Shown piece by piece: positions 16,034-22,373 of a stretch of DNA of 51,655 bases. The DNA is taken from assembly GCA_016178075.1 (NCBI GenBank), contig JACOUA010000438.1, positions 1 to 51,655 of the forward strand. Reading direction: 5' to 3'. Every line of letters starts with the position of its first letter. Within the stretch, counting starts at the first letter, position 1. The position numbers and the translations under genes are program-made. This stretch comes from Acidobacteriota bacterium. GTDB lineage: Bacteria; Acidobacteriota; Vicinamibacteria; Vicinamibacterales; JACQTH01. The notes below the pieces were generated by a model. The model worked only from the letters and a program-made list of their open reading frames with translations. It was not told the DNA's origin and made no database searches.

Positions 16034-16801
16034 TTGCGAACGCTTGGTGTCCTGGCCCTGGTCCTTCAGGCGCCGGGCGGAGCCGCCTCGCAGGGCGCGG
16101 TGGGAAGCACGACGGACATCGTCGAGCTCGTAGTCCGTTCGAGCCCGGTCATCAAGGTCGTCCTGCTTTTCCTTGCCCTCTTCTCGGTCGCGTCCTGGGC
16201 GGTCATCCTCTTCAAGCTCTGGTCGTTTCGCCGGGCCGAAAAGCACACGACCGTCTTTCTCGACGTGTTTCGCAAGAGCAGCAAGTTCTCCGAAGTGCAG
16301 GCGGTCTGCCGGACGCTCGGCGACAGCCCGCTCGTGGGCATCTTTCAGACGGGCTACGCCGAGCTGAACGGGCAGCTTCGGCCTCCGGCCGGCGGCAACC
16401 CCGGCAATCCAAGCGGGGTCGCGACACGTCCTACTCTCAAGAGCCTTCCGGCCGTCGATCGAGCGCTCTTGAGGGCAACGGCTGTGGAATTGACCAAGCT
16501 GGAGCGTCGGCTGCCGTTTCTGGCCACGACCGCCAGCATCACCCCCTTCATCGGTCTGTTCGGCACGGTCTGGGGGATCATGGCGGCGTTTCAGAACATC
16601 GGGCAAGTCGGATCGACGAACCTCGCGGTCGTGGCGCCCGGTATTGCGGAAGCGCTCATCGCGACAGCAGCGGGACTCTTTGCCGCGATTCCGGCCGTGT
16701 ACTTCTACAACGCGTTCACGAACCGCGTGAAGCTGTTCGCGACCGAGATGGACGACTTCTCGCTCGAGTTCCTGAACATCGCGGAGAAGAATTTCACGTA
16801 G
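16034..16801 (+). CDS. tolQ: TolQ/ExbB proton channel family protein
   Basis: 255-residue inner-membrane proton-channel subunit of the Tol-Pal machine, which constricts the outer membrane during division. It has a TTG start at 16034, chosen because GGAGG lies five bases upstream and an N-terminal hydrophobic segment follows; an ATG at 15917 would overlap recN's start. Helices are near 30-55 (VIKVVLLFLALFSVASWAVILF), 155-180 and 195-215. The ExbB/TolQ signature is LATTASITPFIGLFGTVWGIMAAF and GIAEALIATAAGLFAAIPAVYFYN, including the channel Thr residues. It is first gene of tolQRAB-pal-cpoB; the stop overlaps the tolR GTG by one base (TAGTG). Confidence 0.92.
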   Translation: MRTLGVLALVLQAPGGAASQGAVGSTTDIVELVVRSSPVIKVVLLFLALFSVASWAVILFKLWSFRRAEKHTTVFLDVFRKSSKFSEVQAVCRTLGDSPLVGIFQTGYAELNGQLRPPAGGNPGNPSGVATRPTLKSLPAVDRALLRATAVELTKLERRLPFLATTASITPFIGLFGTVWGIMAAFQNIGQVGSTNLAVVAPGIAEALIATAAGLFAAIPAVYFYNAFTNRVKLFATEMDDFSLEFLNIAEKNFT

Positions 16802-17259
16802 TGCCCAAAATCCTGCCCGCGGAACCATCGTCCGGCGGACGAAGACGCGGACGCCGCGTGGCGACGTCGCTCGCCGAGATCAACGTCATCCCGCTGGTCG
16901 ACGTCATGCTGGTCCTGCTCATCATCTTCATGGTCACGGCGCCGATGCTGCAGCGCGGGATCGAAATCAACCTGCCGACGTCGCGGCGCGCCGCGCAGGT
17001 TTCGGAAGAGCGGGTCTTCGTGACGGTTCCGCTCTCTTACCGCGAGAACCACGTCGTGCAAATCGGCAATGAGCGCATCCGGGTCGAGGTCCTGGAAGAG
17101 CGGATGCGGCAGTCGATGCTCGGCAAGAACGAGAAGGAAGTGTTCCTGCGGAGTGACGGGGGCATCTTCGTGCAGGAACTCGTCGACGTAATGGGCCACC
17201 TCAAAGCCGCCGGCGTCGAGCGTGTCGGCATCGTCGCCAAACTGCCGGGGGAGCGGTAG
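16801..17259 (+). CDS. tolR: TolR/ExbD biopolymer transport protein
   Basis: 152-residue partner of TolQ, anchored by one helix with a periplasmic domain. The GTG start at 16801 shares its first base with the last base of the tolQ stop. The ExbD/TolR signature is SLAEINVIPLVDVMLVLLIIFMVTAPML, in which Asp (VDVMLV) is the proton-carrying residue. The periplasmic part ends with the typical GVERVGIVAKLPG. The short basic N-terminus (GGRRRGRR) is cytoplasmic. It is followed by the tolA-like gene 8 bases later. Confidence 0.94.
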   Translation: MPKILPAEPSSGGRRRGRRVATSLAEINVIPLVDVMLVLLIIFMVTAPMLQRGIEINLPTSRRAAQVSEERVFVTVPLSYRENHVVQIGNERIRVEVLEERMRQSMLGKNEKEVFLRSDGGIFVQELVDVMGHLKAAGVERVGIVAKLPGER

Positions 17260-17267
17260 CGGCTGCG

Positions 17268-18062
17268 ATGGAAGCGACGACCTCCGTCCTGCTCGAGCGT
17301 GGTCGTGAGCCCGCCGGCCTGAACCGGATGTTCAGTGCCTCGCTGCTCGTGCACGTCGGCCTCGTCGCGACGATCGTCGCGATCCCGAAGTCCTGGCGGG
17401 ACGGCGGTGTGGCCGTGCCGCCCACCGTCATGACGATTTCGCTGGGCGGCGCGCCGGGACCTCAGACCGGTGGCATGAACCAGCTCGGCGGACGTCCGAT
17501 TCAGGAAGCGGTTCCCCTGCCAGCCGTCCGCCGCCCTGAACCGTTTCGACCGCCCGCAGCGAAGGCCCCCCAGATGACCCTTCCGGAGCCGAAAGCCAAA
17601 GTCCTTCCGAAACAGGCCAAACCGCCGATCAAGGCCGCGCCGCAGGAAGCCCGTGGCACCACGCCGACCAAGGGGGCGGAGGTGCGACCAGGAGACACCG
17701 TCGCGGATACGGGCGGTCGGGGCATTGGCTTCGGAGGACTTTCGAGCGCCGGAGGCGGCGGCACTGGGGGCTACCTGGAGGTCTCCAACTTCTGCTGCCC
17801 GGACTATTTGACGACCATGCTCCAGTTGATTCGGCAGAACTGGGATCCCCGACAACCGACCCCGGGACAGGCACTCGTCAAGTTCACCATCCAGCGCGAC
17901 GGCACGATCAAGGTCGTCGAACTGGAACGCACGAGCGGGTATGTCGCGCTCGACATGGCCGCGACGCGCGCGCTGGGACAAACGCGCCGATTTCCGGCGC
18001 TCCCCGCCGCGTTCGACCAACCGGAGCTGACCGTTCACCTTCGCTTCGAGTATTCTCGCTGA
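17268..18062 (+). CDS. tolA: TolA-like protein with TonB C-terminal domain
   Basis: 264-residue energy-transducing protein: an N-terminal membrane anchor (about 20-40), a Pro/Lys/Ala-rich linker (80-140), a Gly-rich hinge and a TonB/TolA C-terminal domain (about 170-264) with LIRQNWDPRQPTPGQALVKFTIQRDGTIKVVELERTSGY. It should span the periplasm and pass TolQR force to TolB/Pal. The linker is much shorter than the long helical domain of E. coli TolA, so reach across the periplasm must rely on the Pro-rich coil. A FCCPDYL motif at the start of the C-terminal domain offers two adjacent cysteines that could form a disulfide. Stop and tolB start overlap as TGATG. Confidence 0.85.
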   Translation: MEATTSVLLERGREPAGLNRMFSASLLVHVGLVATIVAIPKSWRDGGVAVPPTVMTISLGGAPGPQTGGMNQLGGRPIQEAVPLPAVRRPEPFRPPAAKAPQMTLPEPKAKVLPKQAKPPIKAAPQEARGTTPTKGAEVRPGDTVADTGGRGIGFGGLSSAGGGGTGGYLEVSNFCCPDYLTTMLQLIRQNWDPRQPTPGQALVKFTIQRDGTIKVVELERTSGYVALDMAATRALGQTRRFPALPAAFDQPELTVHLRFEYSR

Positions 18063-19453
18063 TGACACTGAGAACCCTCTTCGTCGCGATGCTCGCCACG
18101 CTGGTATCGGTCTCGGTCATCGCGCGGTTGCAACCGCCGCCGCCGCCACCGACTCCTCCCGCGTCCCAGACACCGCCGCCGCGGCAGCCGAGCGAGGTCG
18201 AGCTCAGCATCGTGGGCGAGCCGGGCGCGCCGCCGCGGTACGCCGTGCCGGATTTCATCGCGCTCACGAACGACGACCAAACGCGGGCCGCGGCGAAATC
18301 GATCGGCCAGATCCTCTGGGACGACCTCGCCTTCGAGCGCGAGTTCTACATGATCCAGCGCGATACGTACACGTCGATTCCGGCGGCATCCTCGCCCCAG
18401 AGCGTGGCGTTCGATCGGTGGCGGGAGCTCGGCGCCGACGCGCTCGTTGTCGGGACCGTCCAGAGGGTCAACGACACGTTCCGCGTCCAGGCCTGGCTGT
18501 ACAACGTCAAGCTGCAGAAATCGGTGTTCGGGAAGGAATACTCGGGTGACACGAAGAACGAGCGCATCTTCGCGCATACGATCTCGGACGAGATCCATAT
18601 GCAGCAGCGCGCCCTGGCGGGCGTGGCGCGGACCAGGCTGGCCTTCTCGTCAGACCGTGATCTTGAGAAGATGACCGGCCCGATTCAGAAACGCGACGTC
18701 AAGGAGATCTACATTTCTGATTACGACGGGGCGAACCAGCGACGGGTCACGATCCAGAGACAACTCAATATCACGCCGGCCTGGTCGCCGGATGGACGGG
18801 CCATCGCGTACACGTCGTATCGCGGAGACTCACCGGACATCGCAGTGTCCTTCATCTACAAGGCCGCGGCGCCGGCCAGACCCGCCAACGGCAAGGGGCA
18901 CAACTTCGTGCCGGCCTGGTCGCCGGATGGATCCAAGATCGCGTTCTGGTCGAACCGCGACGGCAACCCGGAGATCTACGTGATGAACGCGGACGGATCG
19001 AACCCGCGCCAGCTGACGCATCATCGGGCCAGCGATGCGAGCCCGACCTGGTCGCCGTCCGGGAACCAGATAGCATTCACCTCGGACCGCACCGGCACCC
19101 CGCAGATTTTCGTGATGGACGCCGACGGGCTGAACGTCCGTCAGATCACGCACGCGTCCTACTGCGATCGGCCCACCTGGTCGCCGGCTCCGTACAACGA
19201 GATTGCCTATGCTTCGCGCACGGGCCCCGGGTACGACATCGTGGTCTACGACATCGCCACCGGCCAGCACCGGCAGATCACCTTCGGCGAAGGAAGCAAC
19301 GAGAGCCCGACCTTCGCCGCCAACGGCCGGCATCTCGCGTTCATGTCGACACGCTCGGGAAAAAGCCATATCTTTACCATTGGGCGCGACGGCAAGGGCC
19401 TCAAGCAGATCACGAGAGTTGGCAATAACTACATGCCCAACTGGTCCCGGTGA
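18062..19453 (+). CDS. tolB: Tol-Pal system beta-propeller protein TolB
   Basis: 463-residue periplasmic protein: a signal peptide (LFVAMLATLVSVSVIA), then an unusual poly-proline stretch (about 24-44) and the TolB N-terminal alpha/beta domain (YAVPDFIAL, IGQILWDDLAFEREFYMI, ELGADALVVGTVQR). A C-terminal six-bladed WD40-like/PD40 propeller follows. Propeller repeats are obvious: TPAWSPDGRAIAYTS, VPAWSPDGSKIAFWS, SPTWSPSGNQIAFTS, RPTWSPAPYNEIAYAS and SPTFAANGRHLAFMS. TolB binds Pal and TolA and helps maintain outer-membrane integrity. The poly-Pro segment replaces the short TolA-box region expected at the mature N-terminus. One-base overlap with tolA; pal follows. Confidence 0.96.
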   Translation: MTLRTLFVAMLATLVSVSVIARLQPPPPPPTPPASQTPPPRQPSEVELSIVGEPGAPPRYAVPDFIALTNDDQTRAAAKSIGQILWDDLAFEREFYMIQRDTYTSIPAASSPQSVAFDRWRELGADALVVGTVQRVNDTFRVQAWLYNVKLQKSVFGKEYSGDTKNERIFAHTISDEIHMQQRALAGVARTRLAFSSDRDLEKMTGPIQKRDVKEIYISDYDGANQRRVTIQRQLNITPAWSPDGRAIAYTSYRGDSPDIAVSFIYKAAAPARPANGKGHNFVPAWSPDGSKIAFWSNRDGNPEIYVMNADGSNPRQLTHHRASDASPTWSPSGNQIAFTSDRTGTPQIFVMDADGLNVRQITHASYCDRPTWSPAPYNEIAYASRTGPGYDIVVYDIATGQHRQITFGEGSNESPTFAANGRHLAFMSTRSGKSHIFTIGRDGKGLKQITRVGNNYMPNWSR

Positions 19454-19498
19454 GTGCAGATTCTGCCAACTCCTCTTCGGACCCGCAGTCATACGTTC

Positions 19499-20104
19499 AT
19501 GAAGACGAGGAAGGCTATGGGGAATCGGGCCAAAGGCTCGCTTGCGTCCATCGTGGCAGTGTTCTTGCTCCTTGGAGCGGCCGGTTGTGCGAAAAAACAG
19601 CCGCCCGTCGCGCGACCGGCGCCGCCGGCCGCGGCCACGCCACCAGCGACGCCCGGGGTGCGACCGCCGGCGCCCCCCCAGCCGGTGTCGGAACCGCCTG
19701 TGGTGCCGCCCGAGCCGGTGCCGGTCGACGATCTGGCCATGAAGTCGCTCGACGAGCTGAACCGCGACTCACCGCTCGCCCCGGTGTTCTATGAGTACGA
19801 CAGCGCGGATCTCTCAGCGGACGCACAGGCGCAGCTGACGAAGAACGCCGCGATTCTCAAGCAACGGCCCACCTGGGTGGTCACGATCGAAGGTCACTGC
19901 GACGAGCGCGGCACCGCGGAATACAATCTGGCGCTCGGCGAGCGACGGGCCGCCGCCGCGCGGACGTACCTGCTTTCGCTCGGCATCGGCGCGGAGCGGC
20001 TCAAGACAGTCAGCTACGGCAAGGAGTTCCCGTTCGATCCGGGGAAAACCGAGACGGCGTACATGAAGAACCGCCGCGCCCATTTCGTGATCACCGTCAA
20101 GTAG
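19499..20104 (+). CDS. pal: Peptidoglycan-associated lipoprotein Pal
   Basis: 201-residue outer-membrane lipoprotein that ties the outer membrane to peptidoglycan. After a basic n-region and hydrophobic core, the lipobox LLGAAGC places the lipidated Cys near residue 31. A Pro/Ala-rich tether follows, then an OmpA-like domain with FYEYDSADLSADAQAQL, VTIEGHCDERGTAEYNLALGERRA (peptidoglycan-binding Asp and Arg) and KNRRAHFVITVK. Starts at ATG 19499 or ATG 19517 are both possible; GAGGAAGG just before 19517 makes the latter attractive, and a GTG at 19454 abuts the tolB stop. Downstream is the dispersed repeat at 20141-20346, which separates pal from cpoB. Confidence 0.94.
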   Translation: MKTRKAMGNRAKGSLASIVAVFLLLGAAGCAKKQPPVARPAPPAAATPPATPGVRPPAPPQPVSEPPVVPPEPVPVDDLAMKSLDELNRDSPLAPVFYEYDSADLSADAQAQLTKNAAILKQRPTWVVTIEGHCDERGTAEYNLALGERRAAAARTYLLSLGIGAERLKTVSYGKEFPFDPGKTETAYMKNRRAHFVITVK

Positions 20105-20140
20105 CCAAGGCCACGGATCCAAATAGTGGATCGTGGCCAT

Positions 20141-20346
20141 GAATCGGCGCCGCGAGCGTGAGCGACCCGCCTCCGCTCTTTGAGCTTCGGCGGGCAAGGC
20201 GGCCTGTCCGCCGTAGCCTTGGCGAAGGCGGATGGCAGGTCGTGGGGGTGGGACCCCACGAATTGGCGCACGAAGCGGTTGGTTGTAACAAATCAGCGCC
20301 GCGAGCGTGAGCGAGCGGTGGCGGGTCGTGGGGGTGGGGCCCCACG
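20141..20346. repeat. Dispersed ~205-bp repeat, copy A
   Basis: Fills the pal-cpoB gap. It begins GAATCGGCGCCGCGAGCGTG and ends GTGGGGCCCCACGA. It is internally duplicated: the GCGAGCGTGAGCGA unit and the following GTCGTGGGGGTGGGxCCCCACGA hairpin unit each occur twice (around 20152 and 20300; 20244 and 20325). Between them is the segment CTTCGGCGGGCAAGGC followed by CCGTAGCCTTGGCGAAGGC. A second copy in the same plus-strand orientation is at 47914-48117. GTGGGG/CCCCAC ends are self-complementary, so it can fold. There is no coding potential. Confidence 0.85.
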
Positions 20347-20370
20347 ACACACTAAAGAAGGATGACTCGC

Positions 20371-21270
20371 ATGGTTCGATCCACCCCCCGCTTGTGGCTG
20401 CTCGCCTTCGTGCTGGCGGCAGCCGTCCAGGTTCCCGCCGACGCCGCCAACCGCGAGCACCAGCAGATGGCGGCCGATCTTCGAATGATGCACGAGCAAA
20501 ACCAGTTGCTGCAGGCGCAGGTCGTCGCGCTGGCCGACACGCTCAAGACCGTGCTGGCCCGGATCGACGACCACAACGGGCTGACGCGCAAGGGATTCGC
20601 CGATGAAAAGCTGCAGCTCGACAACATCTCGGGCGACGTGCGGGTCGTCCGCGAAAAGCAGGACGAAACCAACGTCCGCCTGTCCTCGCTCTCGCAGGAG
20701 CTCGAGGCCGTGCGGCTGGCGATTCCGACATCGGTGCCGTGCGTCCAGGCACCGGTACCCGTCGGACTGCCTGGCCCCGAAACGTCAGCACCTGTGGCGC
20801 CGCCACCGCCAGCCGGAACGCAGCCACAGGCTGGGACGCCGCCTCAGCCCGCCCCTCCCCCACCGCCGGCGCCGCCGAGCCTCGCCGGCCTGCATCCGGA
20901 GCGGATGTATCAGACCGCCTGGGCCGACTACGCCGCCGGTCAGTTCCAGCTCGCGATCAACGGCTTCGAGGCGTTCCTGAAAGCGTTCCCGAAGTCCGAT
21001 CTCGCAGACGACGCCCAGTACTACATCGGGGAAGCGCTGGCCTCCGAGAACCGGCTGAAGGATGCGGTGGCGGCCTACGACGCCGTCATCAAGAACTACC
21101 CCGGGGCACCGCGGGTTCCCGACGCGTACTACAAACGCGGGCTCTCGCTCGAGGGCCTCGGGCAGATCCCGCAGGCGCGCGAATCGCTCGAGTACGTGCT
21201 CAAGGCCTTCCCCGAAAGCACGGCGGCGCGGCTCGCCAAGCAGTATCTCGACAAACTGAAACGGGACTGA
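20371..21270 (+). CDS. cpoB: Cell division coordinator CpoB (YbgF)
   Basis: 299-residue periplasmic protein that coordinates Tol-Pal with peptidoglycan synthesis during constriction. The ATG at 20371 is preferred over ATG 20362 because AAGAAGG sits nine bases before it, whereas it abuts the earlier ATG. There is a signal peptide (LWLLAFVLAAAVQVPADAA), an N-terminal coiled coil (about 28-115: MAADLRMMHEQNQLLQAQV and following), a Pro-rich linker (125-165) and a C-terminal TPR/YbgF domain. TPR features are MYQTAWADYAAGQFQLAI, SDLADDAQYYIGEAL, PDAYYKRGLSLEGLG and the closing STAARLAKQYLDKLKR. It is the last gene of the tol cluster and is set off from pal by a repeat. Confidence 0.92.
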   Translation: MVRSTPRLWLLAFVLAAAVQVPADAANREHQQMAADLRMMHEQNQLLQAQVVALADTLKTVLARIDDHNGLTRKGFADEKLQLDNISGDVRVVREKQDETNVRLSSLSQELEAVRLAIPTSVPCVQAPVPVGLPGPETSAPVAPPPPAGTQPQAGTPPQPAPPPPPAPPSLAGLHPERMYQTAWADYAAGQFQLAINGFEAFLKAFPKSDLADDAQYYIGEALASENRLKDAVAAYDAVIKNYPGAPRVPDAYYKRGLSLEGLGQIPQARESLEYVLKAFPESTAARLAKQYLDKLKRD

Positions 21271-21283
21271 CGACTGTAGAAGC

Positions 21284-21359
21284 AGGGATCATGGGTCAGG
21301 GATCAGGGGGTCGGTCGAACCAATCGGATTCACCGATCCCCGGCCCCCGCCCCGACCCC
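21284..21359. repeat. Purine-rich inverted repeat upstream of ssb
   Basis: GGGATC/GGGTC units (21284-21313) face C-rich complements (21334-21359) around a GGTCGAACCAATCGGATTC centre. Located between cpoB and ssb. Same style as 143-260 and 21832-21908. It might act as a weak terminator or mRNA-stability hairpin. Confidence 0.45.
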
Positions 21360-21387
21360 GTCAAAGGTGCGGAGATTGAGGTGACGC

Positions 21388-21828
21388 ATGGGGAGTGTGA
21401 ACAAAGTGATCCTGGTCGGTAATCTGGGGCGCGACGCCGAGCTGCGCTACACGCCCGGGGGCGCGGCGGTCGCCACGCTCAACATGGCCACGACCGAGGT
21501 GTGGAACGACAAGGCGGGCCAGCGTCAGGAAAAGACCGAATGGCACCGTGTTGTGATCTGGGGCAAGACCGCGGAGTCGCTCTCCGAGTATTTGACGAAG
21601 GGCAAGCAGATCTATGTCGAGGGTCGTCTGCAGACGAGGCAGTGGGACGACAAGGACGGCAACAAACGCTACACGACGGAGATTCGAGGCGACCGGATCG
21701 TGCTGCTCAGCGGGGGCGGCGGCGGGCCCCGGACGGCCGCCTCGGCGCCGTCTGCCGAGCGTGAAGAAGGCGGCGCACCCGCCGGCCGCGAGACCGTCGA
21801 ACTCACCGACGATGACATTCCGTTTTAA
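21388..21828 (+). CDS. ssb: Single-stranded DNA-binding protein
   Basis: 146-residue SSB. The OB-fold (1-110) shows [21 protein letters not shown], the conserved [20 protein letters not shown] and [21 protein letters not shown] short Gly/Ala-rich linker ends in the acidic tip DDDIPF, which recruits repair and replication partners such as RecJ, encoded elsewhere in this window. The ATG is preceded by GAGGTG at a suitable distance. It is a stand-alone gene flanked on both sides by palindromes; rpsF/rpsR, frequent neighbours, are not here. Confidence 0.96.
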   Translation: MGSVNKVILVGNLGRDAELRYTPGGAAVATLNMATTEVWNDKAGQRQEKTEWHRVVIWGKTAESLSEYLTKGKQIYVEGRLQTRQWDDKDGNKRYTTEIRGDRIVLLSGGGGGPRTAASAPSAEREEGGAPAGRETVELTDDDIPF

Positions 21829-21831
21829 GAC

Positions 21832-21908
21832 GGGATTCGGGGGTCGGGATTCGGGATTCGTAGGGTTTTGCCACGTACTCGAATCCCGAATCCCAAATCC
21901 CGAACCCC
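21832..21908. terminator. Long imperfect hairpin just after ssb
   Basis: Starting three bases after the ssb stop, a 29-base arm of GGGATTCG-type units (21832-21860) faces its near-complement (21880-21908). The 19-base loop contains GTTTT. By eye 25 of 29 positions pair. It is well placed to end ssb transcription and to block read-through towards the convergent cupin/PTS operon, but it lacks a T-run and is much longer than a normal terminator. Confidence 0.55.
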
Positions 21909-21921
21909 AGCTAATTCCTGA

Positions 21922-22019
21922 GTACTGCGTTTCGCAATTATGGCGACGTATCCGTTCGCCCTGAGCCTGTCGAAGGGCGACTCCCGGGGAATACGTCACC
22001 GAAATTGCGACATGCGTTA
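21922..22019. mobile_element. 98-bp MITE-like palindrome with a ...TTCGCCCTGAGCCTGTCGAA... core
   Basis: Outer arms 21922-21952 and 21990-22019 are imperfect inverted repeats: TCGCAATT-N4-GACGTAT-like blocks pair at 17 of 20 positions, with weaker pairing further out. The centre holds GTTCGCCCTGAGCCTGTCGA followed by AGGGCGA, the widely dispersed bacterial palindrome that often causes spurious peptides reading ALSLSKG or LRQAQGE. The right end contains the stop codon of the cupin gene. It has no ORF of its own, so any movement would need a transposase supplied in trans. Confidence 0.6.
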
Positions 22020-22373
22020 CTTAGTCTCCCGCCCATACCGATCCTCGATCCTGACCACGTCGTTCAGCTCCGGCGTCGAGACCTCGAAGATGTCGGCGTC
22101 CTCGATCGCGGTCATGCGGTGGACGGTTTTGGGCGCGACGTGGACGCGCTCGCCGGACTTCATCTCGCGCTTGACGAGCCGCTCGCCCTCCTGGATCTCG
22201 AACAGCAGCCGACCCGACCAGAGGTAGATCGTCTCGTCCTTCACGTTGTGATACTGAAGGCTCAGGGCATGGCCGGCGTTCACGTGGATGATCTTCCCGA
22301 CATACCGGTCGGTCTTGGCCCAGTGCAGCTCGTAGCCCCAGGGCTTGTCGACCCTGGTCACGTCGCTCGTCAC
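22017..22373 (-). CDS. Cupin-domain protein, phosphomannose-isomerase-like
   Basis: 118-residue single cupin domain. It starts at GTG 22373 with AAGGAG seven bases upstream; the GTGA overlaps the ptsI stop. The motif DKPWGYELHWAKTDRYVGKI followed by GHALSLQYHNVKDETIYLWSG is that of the mannose-6-phosphate isomerase type II/mannose-1-phosphate guanylyltransferase C-terminal cupin, with metal ligands GHALSLQYHNVKDE and KTVHRM. Stand-alone versions are frequently annotated as cupins of nucleotide-sugar metabolism; the reaction here is not certain. It is translationally coupled behind EI at the end of the PTS operon, which is an odd position and suggests a tie between phosphotransfer and hexose-phosphate supply. 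The stop lies in the MITE-like palindrome. Confidence 0.75.
   Translation of the reverse strand: MTSDVTRVDKPWGYELHWAKTDRYVGKIIHVNAGHALSLQYHNVKDETIYLWSGRLLFEIQEGERLVKREMKSGERVHVAPKTVHRMTAIEDADIFEVSTPELNDVVRIEDRYGRETK

Noticed and set aside
20105-20361. Small open frames in the dispersed repeats (peptides such as SFAKATADRPPCPPKL)
   Set aside because: They lie in repeats present in several frames and copies; no ribosome-binding site or domain supports them.
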